Shown here: positions 15,935-24,704 of the stretch, piece after piece
Layout of the letters: every line of letters begins with the position of its first letter
Numbering within the stretch: the stretch's first letter is position 1
Source: an uncultured Ruminococcus sp.
GTDB lineage: Bacteria; Bacillota; Clostridia; Oscillospirales; Acutalibacteraceae
NCBI GenBank assembly: GCA_944412525.1
Contig: CALYBM010000064.1
Span: forward strand, 1 to 56,245
Length of the DNA: 56,245 nt
Direction: 5' to 3'
Notes under the pieces: model-generated
The model's input: only the letters and a program-made list of their open reading frames with translations
Databases searched by the model: none
What the model was told of the DNA's origin: nothing
Made by a program: the position numbers and the translations under genes

Positions 15935-18784
15935 TTAGTTGATTTTTTCAAGTTTATAGCTTATATCATTTTCTTCAATTGTGTATCCGTAATCTTCAGC
16001 CTGACCGTATATATCGGTAAAATCCCATGAAGAATCCTTGGGAATATATATATATTTCGGAATGTTTTCGGGATTTACAGTGTAGTAAAGCTTTAATCTT
16101 TCTATACTGGACGGATTTTCACCCGAAATCCAAGCTGAAAGTGTACCGTAAGGAAATTCTGCTGCGAGATAGCACCATGTTTTTGAAGTGAGAAAAAGTA
16201 TTTTGCCCTTCGGCTTATAATTATAGTACTGTATATCGTTGTATATAGTTTCGTAGGTATTATAATTTTCAAGGCTTGTATATATTCCTTTAGCGGGACC
16301 GTTTGATATTTGATAATTAAGTCCGTTCGGAGCAGACGATTCCCAAAAACAGTGCTGGGCTTTTGAAGCAATCTGCAATCCTCCCTGAAGCAAGATAAGT
16401 AATGCAACAAATACAAAACTTGATTTTTTTAAATATGCCGCATATTCAATGTTATCCTGCGTTGCTTTCATTTCTCTTATAAGCTGTGCAAGGAAAATGT
16501 AGCTTGCAATATTTGAAGCCGAAACAGCCATTGATATAACATAGAAATACTGATTTGAAGAAAAACTGATAGCAATCGAATACAATATACCGACAACAAA
16601 CAGGCTTGCAAAAAGATTTTTGGGTTTGTTTTTACACAGTATATATGATGTAAATCCTATGAAAATCATGGGAAACATTATTGCGTTGTATGTTTTTGTG
16701 GTTAAGTCTGGATAAAACAGGATAAGGCTGAATACCGAAATCGCGGTCGATACAATAAGATATACAGAGCGGTGCTGCATTCTGTTTTTGTCGATAATCA
16801 TCACTGCAAGCATTAAGACATAGGCAATAAGTGCAATTTTAAAGTAATTGAGGTATCCGTAAATCGAAGAAATATACATTGCAATTTTTGTGGTAAAAGC
16901 AGACTGCGGGTGCTCCGGATCTCCCAAAAGATACGGCAAATATTCAAAGATTTCCGCAATGCTTACTCTTGCCAATGAAAAAACAAGAAATACCGCAGCA
17001 AGCACAAATACCCCTATGCTGAAAAACAAAAATGTTTTAGGGGAGAACAGATCGCTTTTCAAAAGCAGATTAAATCTGCAATTTTTAACTGTTCTGCCGA
17101 TTACAACACAAATTCCGTAGATTATATAAACTGCCGCAAGATACGGACAGCACAGAACAGATGCGGCAAAGAAGATTCCGCTGAGAATAAGAGGAGCTTT
17201 CTTTTTATATCCCGTGGTTCCCATAATTACTCCGCTAAGCGTGAGAAAGTCAAGCCCCATGGTGTTGTAGCTCATAGCCATGATATTAAACGGAGTGAAT
17301 ATAAAGAACAGAACAGAAGCAAACACAGAAATATAACCGTATTTTCTCAGTCTGTAGTAAACAACAACAGATACGGCCGCGTGAAAAATTATATAAACAG
17401 TTCTTGCAGTGAGAATGATCCCCTCGGTTGAGCCGGTTACAGTTGTAAACAACCATACAAACGGCATCATCAAAAATCCGGAAAGCTGAGAAAGGTGCCA
17501 CTCATCTTTTATGGGGGCATCTCCCATGATAAATCTCTGCGGTACTGTCAAATAAAAAGCTTCATAGTTTCCTCCGAAACCGTAAACGATTTTCCAAAAA
17601 GCTAAAATTAATCCCGCTGCCAAAAGCACAACAAACAAATAGTCCTGCCATTTGTACTTATCGGCACGCTCACGCTGATTTTTGATAAAAGCAACTGATT
17701 TGCGAAAAAAAAAGATAATATATTTGGTAATAAAATTAAGTATTGCAGAGCCGATCGCAGAGCATATAAATACAATAGGTACAGTTACAAAATAAAACGG
17801 CAGCCTGTCTGTCATTGAAGCTACTTTTGAATTCAGCACAGGATAAACGAGCGAATCAAATATATAAGAAAGAAGATAAATGCCAAGTGCAAGATCGGAA
17901 ATCTTGTACAATATGAATTTTGTACCCGTTTTTAAGTTATCGGTTTTAATTCTGCTTAACAGTGTAAACAAAAATACCGATAGTATATACGGTTCAAAAC
18001 CGTACCAATAAACATAAATACCGGACTTAAAGGTTGTTCCGAAGCTACGGTAAAAATTAAATGTGCCGAATATGAACAAACAAAGCAAAAAGAGTATGAG
18101 CATACTTCTTGTTTTCAGTTTAATGCCGAATTCACGAATATAGCAGCCCGTAAAATAGTAGGTAATTGGGTAAAATCCCATCCACCAGCTCGGAACAAGC
18201 TTTGAAAAACTGTCGGAAATCTTGGGGTCCGACCACCATGCGGCAGTTTCAAAATTGTAAATATTCATAAGTGTTGGTAAAATTGTGATTGCAATCAAGG
18301 TAAGAACAAGTACCTGCTTTTGCCTTTTATTTTTAAGACCGTTGTAGGCTGCATTTAAGAACGGGGCAAGCAGGAATAAACCGATGTACATTTCAATGTA
18401 CCATGAATAGTTAGCACCTGTAAAATCAAGAGTTCCCAATATGAAACTTGAAATTGTAAAAGGATCGCCGTATTCAACGGTTTTAAAAATCATACATGCA
18501 AGCGTTGCAAGTACAAAAATTATCAGGGTATGCACTATTCCCGAGTAATACTTTTTGCTTACGGTTTTATGTGACATCAGATAGCCGGTAAGAAGCATAA
18601 ACAGCGGTACGCAAACCGAAAACAGCGTACGCATAAGTACCATAATGTACATTTCTGTTCCCTGAACAGTCTGACTGTAAAATCCGTTATGCAAGAAAAA
18701 GTGAACGGAGACAACCGTAAAAACCGCAACTATGCGTATTATGTCTAAGGCAGAATTTCTGCTTTGAAGTTTAATAGTATCCAT
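15935..18784 (-). CDS. Acyltransferase-3 / GT-C fusion membrane protein
   Basis: A 949-residue protein with more than 20 hydrophobic segments. Residues 1-365 look like an acyltransferase-3 (OafA/WecH) domain: NSALDIIRIVAVFTVVSVHFF with the conserved histidine H28, LFMLLTGYLM, and WYIEMYIGLFLLAPFL. A charged linker (about 366-380) leads to a second polytopic half that resembles GT-C glycosyltransferases, with an early periplasmic loop NYEAFYLTVPQRF then GDAPIKDEWH (406-430) carrying acidic residues. The last 130 residues form an exterior domain. One protein could both add a sugar and O-acetylate a surface glycan. Start ATG 18784 after GAGAGG. Assignment of the second half is structural guesswork. 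Confidence 0.7.
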   Translation of the reverse strand: MDTIKLQSRNSALDIIRIVAVFTVVSVHFFLHNGFYSQTVQGTEMYIMVLMRTLFSVCVPLFMLLTGYLMSHKTVSKKYYSGIVHTLIIFVLATLACMIFKTVEYGDPFTISSFILGTLDFTGANYSWYIEMYIGLFLLAPFLNAAYNGLKNKRQKQVLVLTLIAITILPTLMNIYNFETAAWWSDPKISDSFSKLVPSWWMGFYPITYYFTGCYIREFGIKLKTRSMLILFLLCLFIFGTFNFYRSFGTTFKSGIYVYWYGFEPYILSVFLFTLLSRIKTDNLKTGTKFILYKISDLALGIYLLSYIFDSLVYPVLNSKVASMTDRLPFYFVTVPIVFICSAIGSAILNFITKYIIFFFRKSVAFIKNQRERADKYKWQDYLFVVLLAAGLILAFWKIVYGFGGNYEAFYLTVPQRFIMGDAPIKDEWHLSQLSGFLMMPFVWLFTTVTGSTEGIILTARTVYIIFHAAVSVVVYYRLRKYGYISVFASVLFFIFTPFNIMAMSYNTMGLDFLTLSGVIMGTTGYKKKAPLILSGIFFAASVLCCPYLAAVYIIYGICVVIGRTVKNCRFNLLLKSDLFSPKTFLFFSIGVFVLAAVFLVFSLARVSIAEIFEYLPYLLGDPEHPQSAFTTKIAMYISSIYGYLNYFKIALIAYVLMLAVMIIDKNRMQHRSVYLIVSTAISVFSLILFYPDLTTKTYNAIMFPMIFIGFTSYILCKNKPKNLFASLFVVGILYSIAISFSSNQYFYVISMAVSASNIASYIFLAQLIREMKATQDNIEYAAYLKKSSFVFVALLILLQGGLQIASKAQHCFWESSAPNGLNYQISNGPAKGIYTSLENYNTYETIYNDIQYYNYKPKGKILFLTSKTWCYLAAEFPYGTLSAWISGENPSSIERLKLYYTVNPENIPKYIYIPKDSSWDFTDIYGQAEDYGYTIEENDISYKLEKIN

Positions 18785-18816
18785 AAATTTTACCTCTCGA
18801 TTTTACATATACCTAT

Positions 18817-18845
18817 ACTCTAACATAAATTGTTCAATTTTACAA
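18817..18845 (-). promoter_or_regulatory. Candidate promoter of the AT3/GT-C gene
   Basis: Minus-strand TTGTAA (18840-18845), 17-base spacer and TAGAGT (18817-18822), about 33 bases before the start codon. Confidence 0.45.
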
Positions 18846-18906
18846 TAAACAGTCCGAAAATTTAAAGAAAATACAAAAATTACAATAATTACGAAGTATA
18901 TGTAAA

Positions 18907-18939
18907 ATGCTGCGGATAATTTAAAATTTTCCGCAGCAT
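18907..18939 (-). terminator. Terminator after gtrB-like gene
   Basis: Ten-base arms ATGCTGCGGA and TCCGCAGCAT; on the minus strand TTTTACAT follows. It lies 32 bases past the stop of the glycosyltransferase gene at 18971 and separates it from the AT3/GT-C gene. Confidence 0.75.
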
Positions 18940-18970
18940 CTGATAAAAATCAAATATTTTGTTTTAGCAA

Positions 18971-19915
18971 TTAATCGTCGAGATATTCCTCCACAATAAA
19001 TCTCGGGCGTGCTTTTGTTTCGAGATAAATCTTGCCTATATATTCTCCTATAATACCTATTGCGAGAAGCTGTAACCCCCCGATAGCCCATATAGAGCAA
19101 AGCGTGCTTGCCCAACCTGAAACAGCCGATCCGAAAAAGAAGCTTATAAGTGAATAGATTATCATAATTAAACTTATAGCAAACACGATTGCACCGAGAG
19201 CAGTAATCATTCTTATCGGCTGAATGCTGAGTGATGTAACGCCTTCCCATGCAAGAGCCAGCATTTTCTTTAGAGGATATTTGCTTTCGCCTGCAAGTCT
19301 TTCAAATCGCTCATATGTAACTATATCGGACTTGTAGCCCACAAGAGGCACCATACCTCTTAAAAATATATTGGTTTCCTTGTACAATGAGAAAGCCTCA
19401 AGTGCTCGCTTGCTCATAAGTCTGAAATCGGCATGGTTAAAGATTACCTTTGCACCCATTCTGTTAAGGATTTTATAAAAAGCTTCGGCTGTAAATCGCT
19501 TGAAGAATGTATCCGTCTCACGCTTTGACCTTACTCCGTAAACTACATCGCAGCCGTTTTCATACTTTTCAAGCATTTCATCAAATGCGTTTATGTCGTC
19601 CTGAAGATCGGCGTCAATGGATATTACAGCGTCTGCCTTGTCTTTAAGAGTCATTAATCCTGCCAACAGGGCATTTTGGTGACCTCTGTTTCGGCTCAGC
19701 TTAATGCCCTGAAAAATTGAATTTTCTTCGTGCAGTTGCTTAATTATACTCCATGTCCTGTCCTTTGAGCCGTCATCAATAAAAACAATTTTACTGTCAG
19801 AAGTAATTTTTCCCCCCGACATCATAGTGTTATATTTGTTTAACAATTTGCTTGCGGAATCTCTCAAAATCTCTTCTTCGTTGTAGCAGGGAATAGCAAG
19901 ATAAAGCTTTGTCAT
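18971..19915 (-). CDS. GtrB/DPM1-like polyprenol-phosphate glycosyltransferase
   Basis: A family GT2 enzyme of 314 residues that loads a sugar from a nucleotide donor onto a polyprenyl phosphate at the inner membrane face. The GT-A domain starts YLAIPCYNEEE; the donor/metal motif is SIDADLQDD; FIDDGSKDRTW and KLSRNRGHQNALLAGL are family landmarks. Two C-terminal membrane helices (about 233-258 and 266-290) end the protein, as in GtrB and ArnC-like enzymes. It lies 16 bases after a GT-C membrane protein gene on the same strand; such pairs commonly supply and use the lipid-linked sugar. Which sugar is unknown. Confidence 0.92.
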   Translation of the reverse strand: MTKLYLAIPCYNEEEILRDSASKLLNKYNTMMSGGKITSDSKIVFIDDGSKDRTWSIIKQLHEENSIFQGIKLSRNRGHQNALLAGLMTLKDKADAVISIDADLQDDINAFDEMLEKYENGCDVVYGVRSKRETDTFFKRFTAEAFYKILNRMGAKVIFNHADFRLMSKRALEAFSLYKETNIFLRGMVPLVGYKSDIVTYERFERLAGESKYPLKKMLALAWEGVTSLSIQPIRMITALGAIVFAISLIMIIYSLISFFFGSAVSGWASTLCSIWAIGGLQLLAIGIIGEYIGKIYLETKARPRFIVEEYLDD

Positions 19916-19931
19916 AGTTTAGCCTCCGAGT

Positions 19932-21821
19932 TTATTTTATCATCATAGACAGATTATAATCCTTTTCAATTCCGTTTTCAACAGCAGGATGTAATCGGTC
20001 TGTTAGTTCATTTGTTTTATACACTGATATACTGTTATTGCGGCCGGTAATATTTTCATCCACGCCGTCTAACGCGGTGAATTTAATTTCATAAGTGTCG
20101 TTTGAATTTACTTTAAGATTGTTCAACTTGATTTTAGTGGCTTTTCCGTCTTTAATCATTGAACAACCAATGCGTTTTGAAAATACATTTTCGTCTGTAG
20201 TTATGTTGTTAATTTCAATAACAACGGAACCAAAATTGTTTCTTGATGGATTGCTGTTATCAAAAACAACCTCAAGCTTTTCGAGACTGTAATCTTTATT
20301 AAAGTCTATTTTTTGGCTGACAGTATTGTTATCAAGCAAATCACATTCGGTTGAAACGTTAGATTCGTTAATAGTGTTATAAATAACAGGGTTGCCGATT
20401 GCTGTATATGCGTAGATATACAGAGCTATAATTACCAGAATTACAACGGGCCTTATTATAACAACTCCTCGGTCAATTGCTGTATCACGGTCATATTTTT
20501 TGAAAAAGAACGGGCAGCAAATTATTAAGACAGCCGCCAGGGAGCATACAAAAATCGTAAAAAACAAATATTCAAAACGCTCAAGTTCCAAAGAAGTTAA
20601 CATTCCGTTAAGGTTGCTGTATTTAAGTTCACTGCTTTCAGGGTGCTCTGTAAATTTGTACAGCAACAGTCTCCAAACAATGTTATCATCTTTTGAGGCA
20701 CCTCCCCCCGAAACGCAATACCACATAAAGAAAGAAATTCCTGAAATCAGCTCAAGCAAAAGATTTAACTTCATTAACTTTCCTGATAAAAATATTGTGA
20801 ATATCAGGAATGGCGCAAGATAAACCAGCCAATATCCTCTGATAAGAACAAAAATCATCAGGCTGCCGTAAGTAAGTGATGCTATATACAGCGGGAGTGA
20901 AAGTTTAAGTTCGGCATTACCGTCATCAAATTTGTAAATGTAGCAAAAAACACAAATTGCAAAAAATGCAATAATAAACAGCGATAACTTTCTCGGACCT
21001 ATTATATTCGTAAAATTAAACAAAGAATTAAGTGCATCTCTTGACTGGGAACCTAAAGCAAAATTATAAGCTTCGCTGCCAATAAACAGGATCTTACATA
21101 ATAACTGCGGAATCATAACCAAAACAGTTTTTGCAGCGATAAATATTATTCTTTTTTCTTTTAAAATCAGAAGCGGAATGAAAAGAAAAATTCCGAACAT
21201 CTTAAATGGGATAGACAGAGCAAAAAAAGTGATGAATAGCTTGTTGTTTCCCTTCAAATAATTATAAATACCCGTGAGCATTAATGTTAAAGAGGGAAGA
21301 TCAATTTGGACAATTAAAAATGACGGCCAAAAAAACATAATGCTTGTGGAAAAAACAAAGCAAGCAAGAATTGACAGATTTTTTTCCACCTTGCATAAAG
21401 TAAGGATTTTATATATGAGGAATACAGTGATTAAAGCAAAAACCACTATAATACCCTTTGCCCAAAGGAGTGCCGCTGTAGAATGATTATAATCAAATCC
21501 GAACGCCATGTTGCCTATTGCGAGAGGAAGATTCCATATTGCAAACGGAATATAAGCTAAAAACTCGTAGTTTGCAGGATATTTTGTGCTCGCATGCTCA
21601 ATTGTATAGTCATAAAAATTAAAAAAATCGCCGCTTAAAAGTGATTTTGTGAACAGTACGGAGTTGTCGATTGTGTTAGTAATATCCACATACATAAAAA
21701 TAAAGTAAGATACAAAAACTGCTGTAAATAACAGTAAAAATTCTACATATGTGCTGCCTATGTTAAATTTAGACGGTTTATAAGCATTTTTAAAACTTAA
21801 ATTTTTAATTTTACCTATCAT
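19932..21821 (-). CDS. GT-C type membrane glycosyltransferase candidate
   Basis: A 629-residue protein with about 10-12 hydrophobic segments in residues 25-480 and a C-terminal soluble, probably beta-rich exterior domain (about 485-629). The first exterior loop contains DITNTIDNSVLFTKSLLSGD and ASTKYPANYEF, with acidic residues as in GT-C donors, and the middle includes LLWAKGIIVVFALITVFLIYK. The pairing with a GtrB-like enzyme on the same transcript suggests it takes the sugar from polyprenyl phosphate and adds it to a surface polymer. No family is recognised with certainty. A good minus-strand promoter precedes it. Confidence 0.75.
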   Translation of the reverse strand: MIGKIKNLSFKNAYKPSKFNIGSTYVEFLLLFTAVFVSYFIFMYVDITNTIDNSVLFTKSLLSGDFFNFYDYTIEHASTKYPANYEFLAYIPFAIWNLPLAIGNMAFGFDYNHSTAALLWAKGIIVVFALITVFLIYKILTLCKVEKNLSILACFVFSTSIMFFWPSFLIVQIDLPSLTLMLTGIYNYLKGNNKLFITFFALSIPFKMFGIFLFIPLLILKEKRIIFIAAKTVLVMIPQLLCKILFIGSEAYNFALGSQSRDALNSLFNFTNIIGPRKLSLFIIAFFAICVFCYIYKFDDGNAELKLSLPLYIASLTYGSLMIFVLIRGYWLVYLAPFLIFTIFLSGKLMKLNLLLELISGISFFMWYCVSGGGASKDDNIVWRLLLYKFTEHPESSELKYSNLNGMLTSLELERFEYLFFTIFVCSLAAVLIICCPFFFKKYDRDTAIDRGVVIIRPVVILVIIALYIYAYTAIGNPVIYNTINESNVSTECDLLDNNTVSQKIDFNKDYSLEKLEVVFDNSNPSRNNFGSVVIEINNITTDENVFSKRIGCSMIKDGKATKIKLNNLKVNSNDTYEIKFTALDGVDENITGRNNSISVYKTNELTDRLHPAVENGIEKDYNLSMMIK

Positions 21822-21900
21822 ATGACAGACCGCTCATTTCCGTTTTATTTGCAAAATAGCAGAACAAGACTATTCGGCGTTTTTACACTCATTGCACATA

Positions 21901-21929
21901 ATACTAATACAATATCCATATTTTGTCAA
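21901..21929 (-). promoter_or_regulatory. Promoter of the GT-C / gtrB operon
   Basis: Minus-strand TTGACA (21924-21929), 17-base spacer, TAGTAT (21901-21906), 80 bases before the start codon. Diverges from the pfkA promoter. Confidence 0.65.
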
Positions 21930-21998
21930 CTGTTTGTTAAAAAATTATTTTTTATACAAAATATGCATGCAAAAATTAAAGAAAAATCAAAAATCCTC

Positions 21999-22027
21999 TT
22001 GTAAAGAAAAACCAATTGTATTATAAT
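21999..22027 (+). promoter_or_regulatory. Promoter of pfkA
   Basis: TTGTAA (21999-22004), 17-base spacer and a perfect TATAAT (22022-22027), 33 bases before the start codon. Confidence 0.8.
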
Positions 22028-22059
22028 AGCAATGTTAGTAACCTTATGGAGGTAGTTTT

Positions 22060-23028
22060 ATGTCACAGAAATCAATAGCAGTACTTACCAGCGGCGGTGA
22101 CGCTCCGGGTATGAACGCAGCCGTAAGAGCTGTTGTCCGTGCCGGTATAAATAAAGGGTTAAAGGTTTACGGTGTTTACCGTGGTTATAACGGTCTTCTT
22201 AACGGTGATGTTCAGGAGATGAATTTAAGAAGTGTTTCGGATATTATCGGCAACGGCGGTACCATGCTTTATACAGCAAGAAGTGAGGAGTTTCCTAAGC
22301 CTGAGGGCATTAAAAAGGCGGCTGATTTTTGCAGGAGCCTTGATATATCAGGAGTTGTTGTTATCGGCGGCGACGGATCTTTCAGAGGCGCAAGGGCACT
22401 TACAAATGCAGGTATAAACTGCATCGGTGTACCGGGAACTATTGATAATGATATCGCATGTTCGGAATATACGGTCGGTTTTGATACGGCTATGAATACT
22501 GCCATTCAAATGGTTGACCGTATCAGAGATACAGCACAGTCGCATGACCGTTGTTCAATTGTTGAGGTTATGGGAAGACGATGCGGAGATATCGCATTGC
22601 AGACAGGTATAGCAACAGGTGCAACCGCAATATTGGTTCCTGAGGTTGAGTATAATATTGAACGAGATGTTATCGCGAGAATTATCAACACTCAAAAGAC
22701 CGGCAAAAAACACTTTATAATTGTAGTGGCTGAGGGCGTCGGCGGCGTCAATGATCTTGCTAAATATGTTGAACAGAGACTTGGCATTGAGGCAAGAGCT
22801 ACTGTATTGGGTCATGTTCAAAGAGGCGGTTCCCCGACTCTTCGTGACAGGGTTGTGGCAAGTGAGATGGGCTTTAAAGCCGTTCAGCTTCTTGCTCAGA
22901 ATATCGGTAACAGAGTTGTTGTTATGAGAGACGGTAAGATTGTTGATCTCGACATAAACGAGGCTCTTGATATGCCTCGTGTGTTTGATAAGGAGCTTTA
23001 TGATATAGCAATGACTATTTCTATCTGA
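22060..23028 (+). CDS. pfkA: ATP-dependent 6-phosphofructokinase
   Basis: Committed glycolytic step: fructose 6-phosphate plus ATP to fructose 1,6-bisphosphate, cytosolic tetramer. At 322 residues it is the normal bacterial length. Motifs: TSGGDAPGMNAAVRA at the N-terminus, GGDGS at 103-107, catalytic aspartate D129 in PGTIDND, MGRRCGD, and GHVQRGGSPTLRDR. The glycines at GGDGS and PGTIDND mark the ATP-using rather than the pyrophosphate-using type. ATG 22060 follows TATGGAGGTAG. It is monocistronic: own promoter, hairpin terminator after it. No pyk is adjacent, unlike in many Firmicutes. Confidence 0.96.
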   Translation: MSQKSIAVLTSGGDAPGMNAAVRAVVRAGINKGLKVYGVYRGYNGLLNGDVQEMNLRSVSDIIGNGGTMLYTARSEEFPKPEGIKKAADFCRSLDISGVVVIGGDGSFRGARALTNAGINCIGVPGTIDNDIACSEYTVGFDTAMNTAIQMVDRIRDTAQSHDRCSIVEVMGRRCGDIALQTGIATGATAILVPEVEYNIERDVIARIINTQKTGKKHFIIVVAEGVGGVNDLAKYVEQRLGIEARATVLGHVQRGGSPTLRDRVVASEMGFKAVQLLAQNIGNRVVVMRDGKIVDLDINEALDMPRVFDKELYDIAMTISI

Positions 23029-23049
23029 TTTTCACTTTTAAAAACATTG

Positions 23050-23068
23050 GGGCGGACTGGGTTCGCCC
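23050..23068 (+). terminator. Terminator of pfkA
   Basis: Arms GGGCGGA and TTCGCCC with a CTGGG loop, followed by TTACTTTTT, 21 bases after the stop. Confidence 0.65.
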
Positions 23069-23115
23069 TTACTTTTTAAGTGTATTTATTAAAATTCTTG
23101 AAAGGAATTATAACT

Positions 23116-24702
23116 ATGCTTTCCGACTCCAAAAAGCTGTCAAAAGGTTTAATTGTTTATTCGGTGCTTGTATCGGATTTTGAAAAGCTTGATTTTAAAA
23201 ATGATGCCCTTGCGGGTGTTCGTGCAAACTTTTTTAACTCAAATAAGCAAACACAGGCAGATAAGGCCGAAATCTCGTTTGAGGATAAAAATTATAAAAT
23301 TTCTTACTCAATGGTTGACGGCATACCTCTGTCTTGGAAAGTATCAAGAAATAATCAGCCTTTTCAGTCTGTAAAAAAAATAAGCGATTCTCTTTACAGC
23401 GTTATTTTATACGGTAAAAACGGTATAGTTACCAAGAGAATATATTTTGATAATAATCATATATGGTTACGCACGGAATATTTTGATGATAATCATGAAG
23501 GTGTTAAGATCGGTGTTTTAACTCCTAAGATAATTTGTGATGTATTTTCAATAGAGTTTGAACGCATATCACACGACGGTTCTCGTTTTTCTACGCTGTT
23601 GTATCCTTCAGAGACACCTCCGCGAAAAAAATGTGCAGGTCTTGTTTACTCAAATATCGGTATGCTTTGGTATGATCAAATTTTTGCACCTAAAGATCTT
23701 GTGGTTTCCGGTTTGGGTGAGACTGATAATATTATTACAGGCTTTGAGTTTAATGACGGTAATTCCGAATTAAACAGCACTGATCTTGTGAATTTCAGTG
23801 ACGCCGAGTATCTTGAAGACGATGAAAGTTTTGCCGAATCAAAAATCAATACTCAGACAAATGCGTCTGATAGTGATGAAAAATCTTATTCTGCATATGA
23901 TAAGATTGAAAATATACTTTTTGAAGCTCACAAAACAAATAAAGATTTATTCGGAGAAATTATAAATCAGACTTCTGAAATATCTTCGGCTGACAATGAT
24001 TTGCCGCAGGCTATATCCGATGAGTCCTTAAGCTCTGATAAAAATGAATCTGTTGAGTCCGTAAATGATTCGGCAGATAATGATGAGCCTTGTGTTGATA
24101 CACAAATTCCTGATAATTCTTTTGAATCTGATGATATGTCTAATGATGTGTCTGATAATATATCCGATGATGTGCAGATATCCGAAAATGATTTTGACGC
24201 TGAAGATGCACCTGATTATGAAAAGCAGGAGCCGTCTGACTGCAATGTTATAATTCATACAAATTCGGGCAAATATTCATATTACGGCAATGTTGATAAA
24301 AACAATAATCGTACGGGCAAAGGCCGCACGGTAACGCCTGAAGGTATTACCTCTTATGAGGGCGAGTATTCAGATGACAAGCGTAACGGCTTCGGCGTTT
24401 GTTATTATAAAGACGGAAATATCAACTATGTCGGTAATTGGGTAGAAGGCAGAAGAGAGGGCTGCGGCGTCGGTTATCGTTTGAGTGACAGCACCATGCA
24501 TATCGGCAAGTGGGCGGATAACCTGCCCGTTGAGTACGGTGCAAGATTTGACGGCGACGGTAATTTTATTGATGTATGTTTTTACGATAACGGTGTAAGA
24601 AACGGTAAGAGCGTTTCTTTTGATGAAAACGGCAGAGTAGTTATAAAAAAGTGGGCTGACGGAGAGCTTGTGTCTGAGTTTACCGTAGATGAAGAGGAAT
24701 AA
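23116..24702 (+). CDS. MORN-repeat protein with acidic linker
   Basis: A 528-residue protein, probably cytosolic (no signal peptide). Residues 1-210 form an unrecognised mixed domain; about 220-380 is a low-complexity acidic linker rich in Ser, Asp and Glu; the C-terminal 150 residues hold MORN-type repeats such as YEGEYSDDKRNGFGVCYYKDG, YVGNWVEGRREGCGVGY and HIGKWADN. MORN repeats bind membranes or proteins in other settings. I chose ATG 23116, eight bases after GAAAGGAA; an in-frame ATG-like start at 23080 has none. The stop is two bases from the mscS ATG, so the two are translated together. Confidence 0.8.
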   Translation: MLSDSKKLSKGLIVYSVLVSDFEKLDFKNDALAGVRANFFNSNKQTQADKAEISFEDKNYKISYSMVDGIPLSWKVSRNNQPFQSVKKISDSLYSVILYGKNGIVTKRIYFDNNHIWLRTEYFDDNHEGVKIGVLTPKIICDVFSIEFERISHDGSRFSTLLYPSETPPRKKCAGLVYSNIGMLWYDQIFAPKDLVVSGLGETDNIITGFEFNDGNSELNSTDLVNFSDAEYLEDDESFAESKINTQTNASDSDEKSYSAYDKIENILFEAHKTNKDLFGEIINQTSEISSADNDLPQAISDESLSSDKNESVESVNDSADNDEPCVDTQIPDNSFESDDMSNDVSDNISDDVQISENDFDAEDAPDYEKQEPSDCNVIIHTNSGKYSYYGNVDKNNNRTGKGRTVTPEGITSYEGEYSDDKRNGFGVCYYKDGNINYVGNWVEGRREGCGVGYRLSDSTMHIGKWADNLPVEYGARFDGDGNFIDVCFYDNGVRNGKSVSFDENGRVVIKKWADGELVSEFTVDEEE

Positions 24703-24704
24703 AT

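Noticed and set aside
23116-24702. MORN protein's acidic linker as a separate repeat element
   Set aside because: It is low-complexity coding sequence without a fixed repeat unit.
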